A DNA stretch of 32,338 bases from positions 1 to 32,338 of the forward strand of contig DCKB01000030.1 in NCBI GenBank assembly GCA_002320595.1, read 5' to 3'. This stretch comes from Christensenella sp. UBA1685. Its GTDB lineage: Bacteria > Bacillota > Clostridia > Christensenellales > CAG-138. The translations under genes and the position numbers were made by a program. The notes under the pieces are model-generated. The model saw only the letters and a program-made list of their open reading frames with translations, searched no databases and was not told where the DNA came from. Of this stretch, positions 24,387-31,443 are shown piece after piece; position 1 is the stretch's first letter, and the number at the start of each line of letters is the position of its first letter.

Positions 24387-25673
24387 ATGGAGAAAAAACA
24401 GATCTACCATAGCGTAAAGCTGGAAAAAGACAGATGCGTTGGCTGCACCACATGCCTCAAGCGGTGCCCTATGGAATGCATCCGCGTGCGCAACGGCAAG
24501 GCGAGCATTCTATATGAGCTGTGCATCGATTGCGGCGTATGCGTGCGCATCTGCCCGCACAATGCAAAGGTTGCGCAGACGGATCCGATCAACGCGATCT
24601 TCCGCTACAAGCACCGCATCGCACTTCCGGCGCCGACGCTTTACGGGCAATTCCGCAACATCGCAAGTGTGGACCACGTGCTCAACGCCTTGCTTGCGTT
24701 GGGCTTCAGCGATGTATTCGAGGTGGCGCGCGCAGCGGACATCGTTTCTGCAACCATGCGCGAGATGCTTAAAACGACCGATGCCCGACCGCTGATTTCC
24801 TCGGCATGCCCGGCTGTTGTAGCGCTCATTCAGGTACGCTTCCCGGAACTGCTGCCAAACGTGGCGAATGTGCTTTCGCCCAAAGAGGTTGCAGGGAAGA
24901 TGGCCAAGGAAGAGTATTCCAGGACGCACGGTGTTCCAATGGATGAGATCGGCGCATTTTTCATTACGCCCTGCCCCGCAAAAATGGCAAGCATCCATTC
25001 CGGGCAGAGCAGCTATGTGGACGGCGCAATCGCAATCCAGGATATTTATGGCCTGCTTTCCTCCCAACTGAGGCAGCCGGTGCCGGAGACGCTGAAAAAG
25101 AAGCGCCACGCAAGCTGGCAGGGGGTGAACTGGGCCACATACGGCGGCGAATGTGCGGCGCTGCACAAAAGCAACACCCTGTCTGTGGACGGAATCCACA
25201 ACGTAATTTATGTTCTCGAGGAAATCGAAAACGGCAAGCTGGACGATCTGGAATTCTTTGAAGGCTCCGCCTGTGAGGGCGGGTGCGTCGGCGGGCCATT
25301 GGTGTTTGAAAACGCATTTGTGGCGCAGAACACGATGCGCAAGCTTGTGGAACGGATGCAGGAGGAAGATGGAGAGATCCAAGCCGCCCTTCCTGAGCCA
25401 CGGGACGATATTTTCACTGCAAAGCCCCGCGTCCCGCGCGATACGCTGAAGCTTTCCGACAACATTGCAGAGGCCATCAGCATGATGGAACGCATTGATG
25501 AGCTTACAAAGACTTTTAAGGGGCTCGATTGCGGCTCCTGCGGCAGCCCCACCTGCAGAACGCTTGCGGAGGACATCGTGCTTGGCTATGCCAAAGAAGT
25601 GGATTGCGTGTTTAAGCTGAAAGAAAAGGTGGAACAGCTTGCACGCCAGATGGCGGACCTTACCAATCTTTAA
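24387..25673 (+). CDS. Sensory-type [FeFe] hydrogenase-like iron-sulfur protein
   Basis: A 428-residue cytoplasmic Fe-S protein. The start at 24387 has GGAGG six bases upstream; the ATG at 24381 abuts it. It has two N-terminal [4Fe-4S] motifs (Cys17/20/23/27 and Cys46/49/52/56), then a [FeFe] hydrogenase large-subunit C-terminal domain, then a C-terminal Fe-S domain (Cys382/385/390/407). H-cluster ligands map to Cys141 (SSACP), Cys196 (TPCPAK), Cys296 and Cys300 (SACEGGCVGG). The cysteine before Cys141, which relays protons in catalytic enzymes (TSCCP), is Ala140, and MPC is TPC. There is no PAS domain. These traits match the putative sensory group C/D hydrogenases, group D most closely. The neighbours (HATPase, DRTGG, PHP) support sensing rather than bulk H2 turnover. 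Confidence 0.85.
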   Translation: MEKKQIYHSVKLEKDRCVGCTTCLKRCPMECIRVRNGKASILYELCIDCGVCVRICPHNAKVAQTDPINAIFRYKHRIALPAPTLYGQFRNIASVDHVLNALLALGFSDVFEVARAADIVSATMREMLKTTDARPLISSACPAVVALIQVRFPELLPNVANVLSPKEVAGKMAKEEYSRTHGVPMDEIGAFFITPCPAKMASIHSGQSSYVDGAIAIQDIYGLLSSQLRQPVPETLKKKRHASWQGVNWATYGGECAALHKSNTLSVDGIHNVIYVLEEIENGKLDDLEFFEGSACEGGCVGGPLVFENAFVAQNTMRKLVERMQEEDGEIQAALPEPRDDIFTAKPRVPRDTLKLSDNIAEAISMMERIDELTKTFKGLDCGSCGSPTCRTLAEDIVLGYAKEVDCVFKLKEKVEQLARQMADLTNL

Positions 25674-25699
25674 CGTGCGGAAGCAGAGGAGGCGACAGC

Positions 25700-26035
25700 A
25701 TGAACGTTGCGAAATTGATGGAGCCGTTGGAGCTTGACCTGTTAACCCCGGAAACCGACCTTACACGCGAGGTAACCGGCGGTTGCGTATGCGACCTGCT
25801 CAGCTTTGTGATGGCGCGCGGGGAAGCCGGTATGGCATGGATCACGGTGCAGACACACCTCAATGTGATTGCGGTTGCGAGCCTGCATGAATTTTCGTGC
25901 GTGATCGTGGCAGAGGGCTGTGCGGTTGAGCCGGAAACGCTTGCAAAAGCGGCTGAAGAGGGGATTCCCGTGCTGCGCAGCGCCCTGTCGGAATACATCC
26001 TGAGCGGCAGGCTGTATGCCTTGGGCGTGCGCTGA
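25700..26035 (+). CDS. DRTGG-domain protein (second copy)
   Basis: A 111-residue single DRTGG domain. The signature is clearer than in the first copy (DLTREVTGGCVCDLLSFVM, about 23-41), followed by the alpha/beta core (AWITVQTHLNVIAVASLHEF, then VIVAEGCAVEPETLAKAAEE). No catalytic residues are recognisable. The ribosome site GAGGAGG precedes the ATG by several bases. It lies 26 bases after the hydrogenase-like gene and two bases before the PHP gene. The order hydrogenase-like, DRTGG, PHP, HATPase recurs in Clostridia hydrogenase loci, so a sensory or adaptor role is likely but unproven. Confidence 0.85.
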   Translation: MNVAKLMEPLELDLLTPETDLTREVTGGCVCDLLSFVMARGEAGMAWITVQTHLNVIAVASLHEFSCVIVAEGCAVEPETLAKAAEEGIPVLRSALSEYILSGRLYALGVR

Positions 26036-26037
26036 AA

Positions 26038-26745
26038 ATGCGCTGCACGGTGGATCTGCACATCCATTCCTGCCTCTCCCCCTGTGCGGACGACGATATG
26101 ACCCCATGGAACATCGTGGGCATGGCGAAGCTCAAGGGCCTTGATGCCGTTGCGGTGTGCGATCATAACGCGGTGCGAAACCTCCCTGGGGCATGCAAGG
26201 CGGGCCGGGAATACGGCGTATGCGTGCTGCCGGGCATGGAGGTCACAAGCCGGGAAGATGTGCATCTGCTCTGTTACTTTCCAACGCTCGATGCGGCGTT
26301 TACAATGGGCAGCCTGATCGAAAAAAGCCAGGTGCGCATCCGGAATAAACCGGACCTGTTTGGTAGGCAGATCCTTGTCGATGCGGACGATGTGCCTTTG
26401 GGGGAAGAGGAACGGCTCCTGCTTGCCGCAAGCGCGATGTCCATTTCGGAAATTGCGGAGGCGGCGTGGGATCTGGGCGGCGTAATGGTGCCGGCGCACA
26501 TCAATAAAGGGGCGAACAGCCTTTTGCCGGTGCTTGGCCTGATGCCGGCGGATGTGGCGCTTCCCGCGGTGGAGATCGTTCAAACAATGCCCCACTGTGT
26601 GCGCGGGAAGCTCTGTATTCACGCAAGCGATGCGCACCGCCTTGTGGATATCCGGGAGGCGGAGGAGGCCTGCATGCTGGAACTGCCCGAACTTAGCCCG
26701 GATGCAATCATAGCGGTGCTTCGGCGTGGGAAGGAGGAAGCGTGA
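26038..26745 (+). CDS. PHP-domain metal-dependent phosphoesterase
   Basis: A 235-residue PHP-domain protein, likely a metal-dependent phosphatase or phosphodiesterase. Motifs: DLHIHSCLSPC (HxH, about 4-14), VCDHNA (about 40-45), GMEVTSREDVHLLCYF (about 66-81), PAHINKG (about 153-159) and ASDAHRL (about 195-201). Together these supply the usual trinuclear metal ligands. The start follows the preceding stop by two bases (TGAAAATG) without its own strong ribosome site, so it is probably translated by coupling. Paired with two HATPase proteins, it could remove a phosphate added by them (inference). Alternative substrates such as nucleotides are possible. Confidence 0.88.
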   Translation: MRCTVDLHIHSCLSPCADDDMTPWNIVGMAKLKGLDAVAVCDHNAVRNLPGACKAGREYGVCVLPGMEVTSREDVHLLCYFPTLDAAFTMGSLIEKSQVRIRNKPDLFGRQILVDADDVPLGEEERLLLAASAMSISEIAEAAWDLGGVMVPAHINKGANSLLPVLGLMPADVALPAVEIVQTMPHCVRGKLCIHASDAHRLVDIREAEEACMLELPELSPDAIIAVLRRGKEEA

Positions 26746-27302
26746 AGGAGATTTCGCTGCATATACTCGACCTGGCACAGAACTCTATCCGTGCGGGTGC
26801 GAAGAACATCGTGATTCGCGTTCTGGAGGACAGCGCCGCGGATACCTTCATGGTGTCCATCGCGGACGATGGGTGCGGCATGGCGCCCGAGATGGTAAAG
26901 GCGGTGCAGAGCCCGTTTGTGACGACGCGCACCACGCGTAAGGTCGGCCTGGGGATACCGCTGTTTGCGGCCGGCTGTGAGAACTGCGAAGGCAGTTTCC
27001 GGCTTGAGAGCGAGCCGGGCCGCGGCACGTGCCTGACGGGGACCTACCGGCGCAGCCATATTGACCGGCCCCCGCTTGGCGCCATCGCAGATACGGTTGC
27101 GATGCTCATCTCTGCGAATCCCGCGCTGCATTTTCGCTATGAGCACAACAGAGATGGGTGCGCATATGCGCTTGATACGGAGGAACTGCGGCGGATATTG
27201 GGCGAAATTCCGCTCAATGCGCCTGAGATTACGGCATTTATTATGGAATTTATCAATAGCAATGAAGCAGAATTAGAATCAATGGAGGTACAGAAATCAT
27301 GA
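26742..27302 (+). CDS. Stand-alone HATPase (histidine-kinase-like ATPase)
   Basis: A 186-residue GHKL ATPase-domain protein. The N-box (LHILDLAQNSIRAGAKNI, about 5-22), G1 (IADDGCGMAPEMV, about 42-54), G2 (KVGLGIPLFAAG, about 67-78) and G3 (SEPGRGTCLTGTY, about 90-102) are conserved. About 80 further residues follow (ADTVAMLISANPALHFRYEH, then EFINSNEAELESME). There is no phosphoacceptor domain, transmembrane helix or sensor domain, unlike true sensor kinases. The GTG start overlaps the PHP stop by four bases and its own stop overlaps the next ATG by four, so it is tightly coupled. It is the second HATPase of the operon, and the substrate is unknown. Confidence 0.87.
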   Translation: MKEISLHILDLAQNSIRAGAKNIVIRVLEDSAADTFMVSIADDGCGMAPEMVKAVQSPFVTTRTTRKVGLGIPLFAAGCENCEGSFRLESEPGRGTCLTGTYRRSHIDRPPLGAIADTVAMLISANPALHFRYEHNRDGCAYALDTEELRRILGEIPLNAPEITAFIMEFINSNEAELESMEVQKS

Positions 27303-27667
27303 AGACACTGCAAGAGCTGGAAGCCATCCGGCAGAAAACGCTCAATGAGCTGAACCTGCGCAAAAACCGTGAGGATGGTATCCGCGTGGTGGTCGGCCTT
27401 GCCACCTGCGGCATTGCTGCGGGCGCACGGCCCGTTATGGCCGCCTTTGTGGAGGAGATCAACAAGCGCCGCCTCACAAACGTGACCGTATCCCAGACGG
27501 GCTGCATCGGCCTGTGCCGCTTGGAGCCGATTGTAGAGGTATACCTGCCGGGCAAGGAGAAGGTGACCTATTGCAAGGTAACGCCGGAGCAGGTCGGGCG
27601 CATCGTTTCGGAGCATATTGTCAACGGAAGCCCCGTTGTGGAATATACCATCGGCAATTTCGAGTAA
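27299..27667 (+). CDS. [2Fe-2S] thioredoxin-like ferredoxin (HndB type)
   Basis: A 122-residue thioredoxin-like ferredoxin domain protein, resembling the small HndB-type subunit found between NuoE- and NuoF-like genes. Core: VVVGLATCGIAAGARPVMAA (about 25-44), then TGCIGLCRLEPIVEV (about 68-82), and a C-terminal helix. Only three cysteines occupy the usual positions (one in TCGIAAG, two in CIGLC), and another lies in YCKV. The [2Fe-2S] ligand set is therefore unusual compared with the CxxxxC...CxxxC of NuoE. It sits 33 bases before the NuoF-like gene and overlaps the HATPase gene by four bases. Likely role: electron transfer within the NADH-linked complex. Confidence 0.85.
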   Translation: MKTLQELEAIRQKTLNELNLRKNREDGIRVVVGLATCGIAAGARPVMAAFVEEINKRRLTNVTVSQTGCIGLCRLEPIVEVYLPGKEKVTYCKVTPEQVGRIVSEHIVNGSPVVEYTIGNFE

Positions 27668-27700
27668 AAACCACTGAAGGACAGAAGGAGAGTTAAGAAG

Positions 27701-29491
27701 ATGATCTACAGGTCGCATGTGTTGGTCTGCGCGGGCACGGGCTGCACGTCCTCCCATTCCCTGCGTATTATTGAAAATTTTCACAAAAAGCTTGAGGAAA
27801 CCGGCTACGATAAAGAAGTGCAGGTGATTCGCACGGGCTGCTTCGGCCTTTGCGCGGCCGGCCCCATTGTCGTGGTATATCCCGAGGGCATTTATTACAG
27901 CCACGTTAAGCCGGAGGACGTCGAAGAGATCGTAAACGAGCACATCATCAAGGGCCGCCCCGTGCAGCGCCTGATCTACAAGGAACACGACGAAAGCGGC
28001 GTGAACACCACGCTCAATGATTCCGATTTCTATAAAAAACAGCACCGCATCGCACTGCGCAACTGCGGCATGATCGACCCGGAAAACATCGATGAATACA
28101 TCGCTTTCGACGGCTATAAGGCGCTTGGCAAGGTGCTCACCGAGATGACGCGGGACGAGGTTGTGGATACCATCATCCGCTCCGGCCTGCGCGGCCGCGG
28201 CGGCGGCGGCTTCCCGACGGGCCTAAAATGGAAGTTTGCGAAAGCGCCGGAAAGCGATGTGAAATACGTTTGCTGCAATGCGGACGAGGGCGATCCCGGC
28301 GCATTCATGGATCGTTCCGTGCTGGAAGGCGACCCGCATTCCGTGCTGGAAGCCATGACCATCGCAGGGTATGCCATCGGCGCGCAGCAGGGCTACATCT
28401 ACGTCCGCGCGGAATACCCCATTGCCGTGAAGCGCCTGCGCGTGGCAATCGGTCAGGCGCGGGAATATGGCCTTTTGGGCGACAACATCATGGGAACCGG
28501 CTTTAAGTTCGATATCGACCTGCGCCTTGGCAGCGGCGCGTTCGTCTGCGGAGAAGAAACCGCGCTGCTTGCCTCCATCGAAGGCGGCCGCGGCGAGCCC
28601 CGCCCGCGTCCCCCGTTCCCGGCGGTGAAGGGCCTGTTCGGCAAACCGACGCTGCTCAACAATGTGGAAACCTACGCCAACATTTGCCAGATTATCCTCA
28701 ACGGGGCAGAATGGTTTGCGTCGATGGGCACCGAAAAGAGCAAGGGCACAAAGGTGTTCGCGCTCGGCGGCAAAATCAACAACACTGGCCTTGTGGAAAT
28801 CCCGATGGGCACTACGCTGCGCGAGGTGATCTATGAGATCGGCGGCGGAATCCCGAACGGGAAGAAGTTTAAGGCGGCGCAGACGGGCGGCCCCTCCGGC
28901 GGCTGCATCCCTGCGGAGCACCTTGATATTCCCATCGATTACGATAATCTCATCTCCATCGGCTCCATGATGGGCTCCGGCGGTATGATCGTCATGGATG
29001 AGGATAACTGCATGGTCAACATCGCAAAGTTCTTCCTTGAGTTCACCGTGGACGAATCCTGCGGCAAATGCCCGCCTTGCCGCATCGGCACGCGGCGCAT
29101 GCTTGAGATGCTTGAAAAGATCACAAGCGGTAAAGGCGAGCCGGGCGACATTGAAAAACTCGAAAAGCTTGCTTATAACATCAAGGCGGCGGCGCTTTGC
29201 GGCCTCGGGCAGACCGCACCCAACCCCGTGCTTTCCACCATCCGCTATTTCCGGGATGAATATGAGGCGCACATCTACGAAAAGCGCTGCCCGGCGGGCG
29301 TATGCAAGGCGCTGCTCAACTATGTGATCGATCCCGAGAAGTGCCGCGGATGCAGCCTCTGCGCGCGCAAGTGCCCTGCGGGAGCAATCTCCGGCGAGAT
29401 CAAGAAGCCGTTTGTGATCGACCCGGCGAAGTGCGTCAAGTGCGGCGCGTGCATGGAAGCGTGCAAATTCAGCGCCATCAGCAAAAAATAA
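27701..29491 (+). CDS. nuoF: NuoF/HydB-like NADH-binding flavoprotein subunit
   Basis: A 596-residue fused NuoF-type subunit, as in HydB of bifurcating hydrogenases. The N-terminal [2Fe-2S] thioredoxin-like domain (about 1-95) has CAGTGC and CFGLC. FMN/NADH binding follows at about 160-340: GLRGRGGGGFPTGLKW (about 162-177), CNADEGDPGAFMDRS and VCGEETALL. An SLBB segment is present. The NADH_4Fe-4S motif CGKCPPCRIGT lies at about 452-462. Two ferredoxin motifs end the protein (CRGCSLCARKCP about 547-558; CVKCGACMEAC). It accepts electrons from NADH via FMN, or delivers electrons to NAD. It ends the operon, where hydA would normally follow in many species but does not. Confidence 0.95.
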   Translation: MIYRSHVLVCAGTGCTSSHSLRIIENFHKKLEETGYDKEVQVIRTGCFGLCAAGPIVVVYPEGIYYSHVKPEDVEEIVNEHIIKGRPVQRLIYKEHDESGVNTTLNDSDFYKKQHRIALRNCGMIDPENIDEYIAFDGYKALGKVLTEMTRDEVVDTIIRSGLRGRGGGGFPTGLKWKFAKAPESDVKYVCCNADEGDPGAFMDRSVLEGDPHSVLEAMTIAGYAIGAQQGYIYVRAEYPIAVKRLRVAIGQAREYGLLGDNIMGTGFKFDIDLRLGSGAFVCGEETALLASIEGGRGEPRPRPPFPAVKGLFGKPTLLNNVETYANICQIILNGAEWFASMGTEKSKGTKVFALGGKINNTGLVEIPMGTTLREVIYEIGGGIPNGKKFKAAQTGGPSGGCIPAEHLDIPIDYDNLISIGSMMGSGGMIVMDEDNCMVNIAKFFLEFTVDESCGKCPPCRIGTRRMLEMLEKITSGKGEPGDIEKLEKLAYNIKAAALCGLGQTAPNPVLSTIRYFRDEYEAHIYEKRCPAGVCKALLNYVIDPEKCRGCSLCARKCPAGAISGEIKKPFVIDPAKCVKCGACMEACKFSAISKK

Positions 29492-29512
29492 TCAGAATAT
29501 GAACCTCTTTCA

Positions 29513-29540
29513 GAAGCATCCTCCGTTTGGAGGGTGCTTC
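29513..29540 (+). terminator. Hairpin after the NuoF-like gene
   Basis: A 12-bp stem (29513-29524 with 29529-29540, one G-U pair) closes a GTTT loop 21 bases after the operon's last stop. No U-run follows, so it is either an imperfect terminator or a 3'-end stabiliser. Confidence 0.6.
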
Positions 29541-29582
29541 CGCGCGGTATCGGGTCGTTCAGGACTGCACCTTGCTATTTTT

Positions 29583-29598
29583 GTTAGAGTATGCTAAC
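29583..29598. promoter_or_regulatory. DtxR/MntR-like inverted repeat before the ZIP gene
   Basis: GTTAG and CTAAC, exact complements six bases apart, lie about 45 bases before the ZIP start codon, in the expected promoter region. TTAG/CTAA half-sites are typical of DtxR/MntR-family metal regulators. A function in metal control of the transporter is inferred from position and sequence only. Confidence 0.4.
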
Positions 29599-29642
29599 CT
29601 GAAACGGAAAACCGAAAGGTTCATGAGGGAGGGCGTTTGAAG

Positions 29643-30431
29643 ATGGGCGACATGTTCAAGGTTTTATCCGGCGTCATGATCCCCTTTCTGGGGACAGCAC
29701 TGGGAGCCGGGATGGTTTTTTTCATGAAAGAGGCCATGAGCGCCCGCCTGCAAAAACTGCTGCTCGGCTTTGCGGCAGGCGTGATGATTGCGGCTTCAGT
29801 CTGGTCGCTGCTCATCCCGGCCATTGAGATGGCGGAAGCAGCAGGGAAAACTGCTTGGATTCCCGCGGCGGTTGGCTTCCTTGCGGGCATTGGCTTTTTG
29901 CTGGCGCTTGATATGCTCATCCCACACCTGCATCTGAATTCTGCGACTCCGGAGGGCTGCCCCAGCACGCTTGGAAAATCGTTTATGCTGGTGCTCGCCG
30001 TGACGCTGCACAACATCCCGGAGGGGATGGCCGTAGGCGTTGTGCTTGCCGGCATGCGTGCCGGGAACGAGGTCATCAGCACAGCCGGGGCTTTTGCGCT
30101 TGCTGCCGGCATTGCGATCCAGAACTTTCCGGAGGGTGCAATTATTTCCATGCCGCTTGTGAGCACGGGGCTTTCAAAGCGTAAGGCGTTTGGCTATGGG
30201 CTTTTTTCCGGCATCGTGGAACCGGTTGCTGCTGCGTTTACACTCCTGCTTACCTCGTTTGTTACGCCTGTTTTGCCTTACATCCTTGCCTTTGCCGCTG
30301 GAGCCATGATTTACGTGGTGGTGGAAGAACTGATCCCGGAAGCGCAAGCGGGGAATCATTCCAATATCGGCACGATTGGCGCAGCGCTCGGCTTTGCTTT
30401 GATGATGGTGCTCGATGTGGCGGTGGGATGA
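29643..30431 (+). CDS. ZIP-family metal transporter
   Basis: A 262-residue ZIP transporter, an inner-membrane importer of divalent metals such as zinc, iron or manganese. Eight hydrophobic segments are visible. The metal-binding helices carry HNIPEGMAVGVVL (about 120-132, family motif HNxPEG) and the related IQNFPEGAIISMPL (about 157-170). The His-rich cytoplasmic loop of many ZIPs is short (LIPHLHLNSATPEG). The ATG at 29643 is nine bases after GGGAGGG; a TTG at 29637 is a less likely start. It is monocistronic, with an upstream inverted repeat and a downstream terminator. Confidence 0.92.
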   Translation: MGDMFKVLSGVMIPFLGTALGAGMVFFMKEAMSARLQKLLLGFAAGVMIAASVWSLLIPAIEMAEAAGKTAWIPAAVGFLAGIGFLLALDMLIPHLHLNSATPEGCPSTLGKSFMLVLAVTLHNIPEGMAVGVVLAGMRAGNEVISTAGAFALAAGIAIQNFPEGAIISMPLVSTGLSKRKAFGYGLFSGIVEPVAAAFTLLLTSFVTPVLPYILAFAAGAMIYVVVEELIPEAQAGNHSNIGTIGAALGFALMMVLDVAVG

Positions 30432-30615
30432 TCTGCTGAAATAAAAACGGGAGTCCGTCGCCGTCTTCCGGCTGCCGGGCTCTCTTTCTGTCATAAATCT
30501 TTTTGCTTTTGACTTTACGGCTCACGGGGCTGATCTCCCATGTCTGCCGCCCGGCACGGTCAAGTTTGCGCCGCGCCTTTTTGCTGAGCTTTTTCTTTGG
30601 AATAAAGCGTTCCAT
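30262..30615 (-). CDS. Small basic protein, possibly C-terminally extended
   Basis: A gene start with GGAGG eight bases before the ATG at 30615, 27 bases after the yqeB stop and in the same direction. The first ~50 residues (MERFIPKKKLSKKARRKLDR, GRQTWEISPVSRKVKSKKIY) are strongly basic. They look like a small protein type that I believe occurs in Clostridia and usually ends soon after a second Arg/Lys-rich segment. Here no stop occurs there. The frame runs on through the ZIP terminator and 170 bases antisense to the ZIP gene, with low-complexity, shadow-like sequence. Only the N-terminal part is likely to be genuine; the tail may reflect a lost stop or frameshift. Function is unknown. Confidence 0.5.
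   Translation of the reverse strand: MERFIPKKKLSKKARRKLDRAGRQTWEISPVSRKVKSKKIYDRKRARQPEDGDGLPFLFQQIIPPPHRAPSSKQSRALRQSCRYWNDSPLALPGSVLPPPRKSWLQRQRQGCKAKQA
30451..30491 (+). terminator. Intrinsic terminator of the ZIP gene
   Basis: Arms 30451-30463 and 30469-30482 form an imperfect GC-rich stem (GAG.CC...GGGCTC with G-U pairs and one gap) around TCTTC. It is followed by a T-rich tail (TCTTTCTGT), 19 bases after the ZIP stop. Confidence 0.6.
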
Positions 30616-30642
30616 TGCAATGGCCTCCGTTCTTTTTCAGAT

Positions 30643-31443
30643 TTAATGATGCACCTCGTGTTCCGCTTGCCAGTGCAGGATGGCCTCCAGCACACCGCCG
30701 CCAATGGCAAGCGCTTTATCGGAAACCGTGAAGCAGTGTTCCCGCGCACAGCGGGGATCGATATCGCCCGCCTTCATTCCCGCCGGGACGGAAATGCCAT
30801 CCGGCAGGATGCCGCGCAGACAGCCTTCGATCTCCGCGCGAATCGATATGCCGCCCACATCTGCAACGGTATCGCCTGCTGCAACCATTGCGCCGATGGG
30901 CTGGTGCGCATGGAACACGCCCGCAGCGGGCGCATAGAGCACGCGCTCCCTTGTGTAGCGCCCCACACTGCCGGGCACACCGGTATTGGGCAGGGCAGAG
31001 CCTGTGTAGATACAGCGGCCGAGCGTATGCCCACGCATTGTTTCAACAACACAGTGGCAATCCACCCCTGCGGTAAAGCCGGGACCGAGCGCGATGACGA
31101 GCGGCGCGTCGGAAATCCGCGTGCCGAGATTGCGCTTTGCAAGCATCGCATCCACGAGCACATCCGGCCGGTAAGCGGAAATGCAATCGCCCGCGGGGTC
31201 AACGATGACGGCGGGTTCGCCGCGAAGGAGCGTATCCCGCACTTCAACCTCCGTTTCGCAAAGCCGTGCGGTAATGCCTTCCACCGAAGCGGTTCCACGA
31301 TATACGGCTTCGGAGAACGCCACTGTGCGCCGCACGGCCGTAGGGTTGGGAAGCTCGGTCAACAGGATGGAAAAGCCACATCGGTGCAGCCGCACCGCCA
31401 CGCCTGTTGCAATGTCCCCTGCGCCGCGTATTAAAACCAGCAT
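30643..31443 (-). CDS. yqeB: Selenium-dependent molybdenum hydroxylase system protein YqeB
   Basis: A 266-residue member of the EF2563/YqeB family, accessory proteins encoded with selenium-dependent molybdenum hydroxylases. The start is taken at 31443 (MLVLIRGAGDIATGVAVRLH) because the family begins there with the Rossmann-like GAGDIATG motif and a GAGAGG site lies upstream; the longer frame is shadow of yqeC. Further features: VIVDPAGDCISAYRPDVLVD (about 80-99), ALGPGFTAGVDCHCVVET (about 117-134), and a C-terminal RCAREHCFTVSDKALAIGGG. It overlaps the yqeC stop by 13 bases. The precise reaction is unknown; it is thought to act in maturing the labile selenium-containing molybdenum cofactor. 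Confidence 0.9.
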   Translation of the reverse strand: MLVLIRGAGDIATGVAVRLHRCGFSILLTELPNPTAVRRTVAFSEAVYRGTASVEGITARLCETEVEVRDTLLRGEPAVIVDPAGDCISAYRPDVLVDAMLAKRNLGTRISDAPLVIALGPGFTAGVDCHCVVETMRGHTLGRCIYTGSALPNTGVPGSVGRYTRERVLYAPAAGVFHAHQPIGAMVAAGDTVADVGGISIRAEIEGCLRGILPDGISVPAGMKAGDIDPRCAREHCFTVSDKALAIGGGVLEAILHWQAEHEVHH

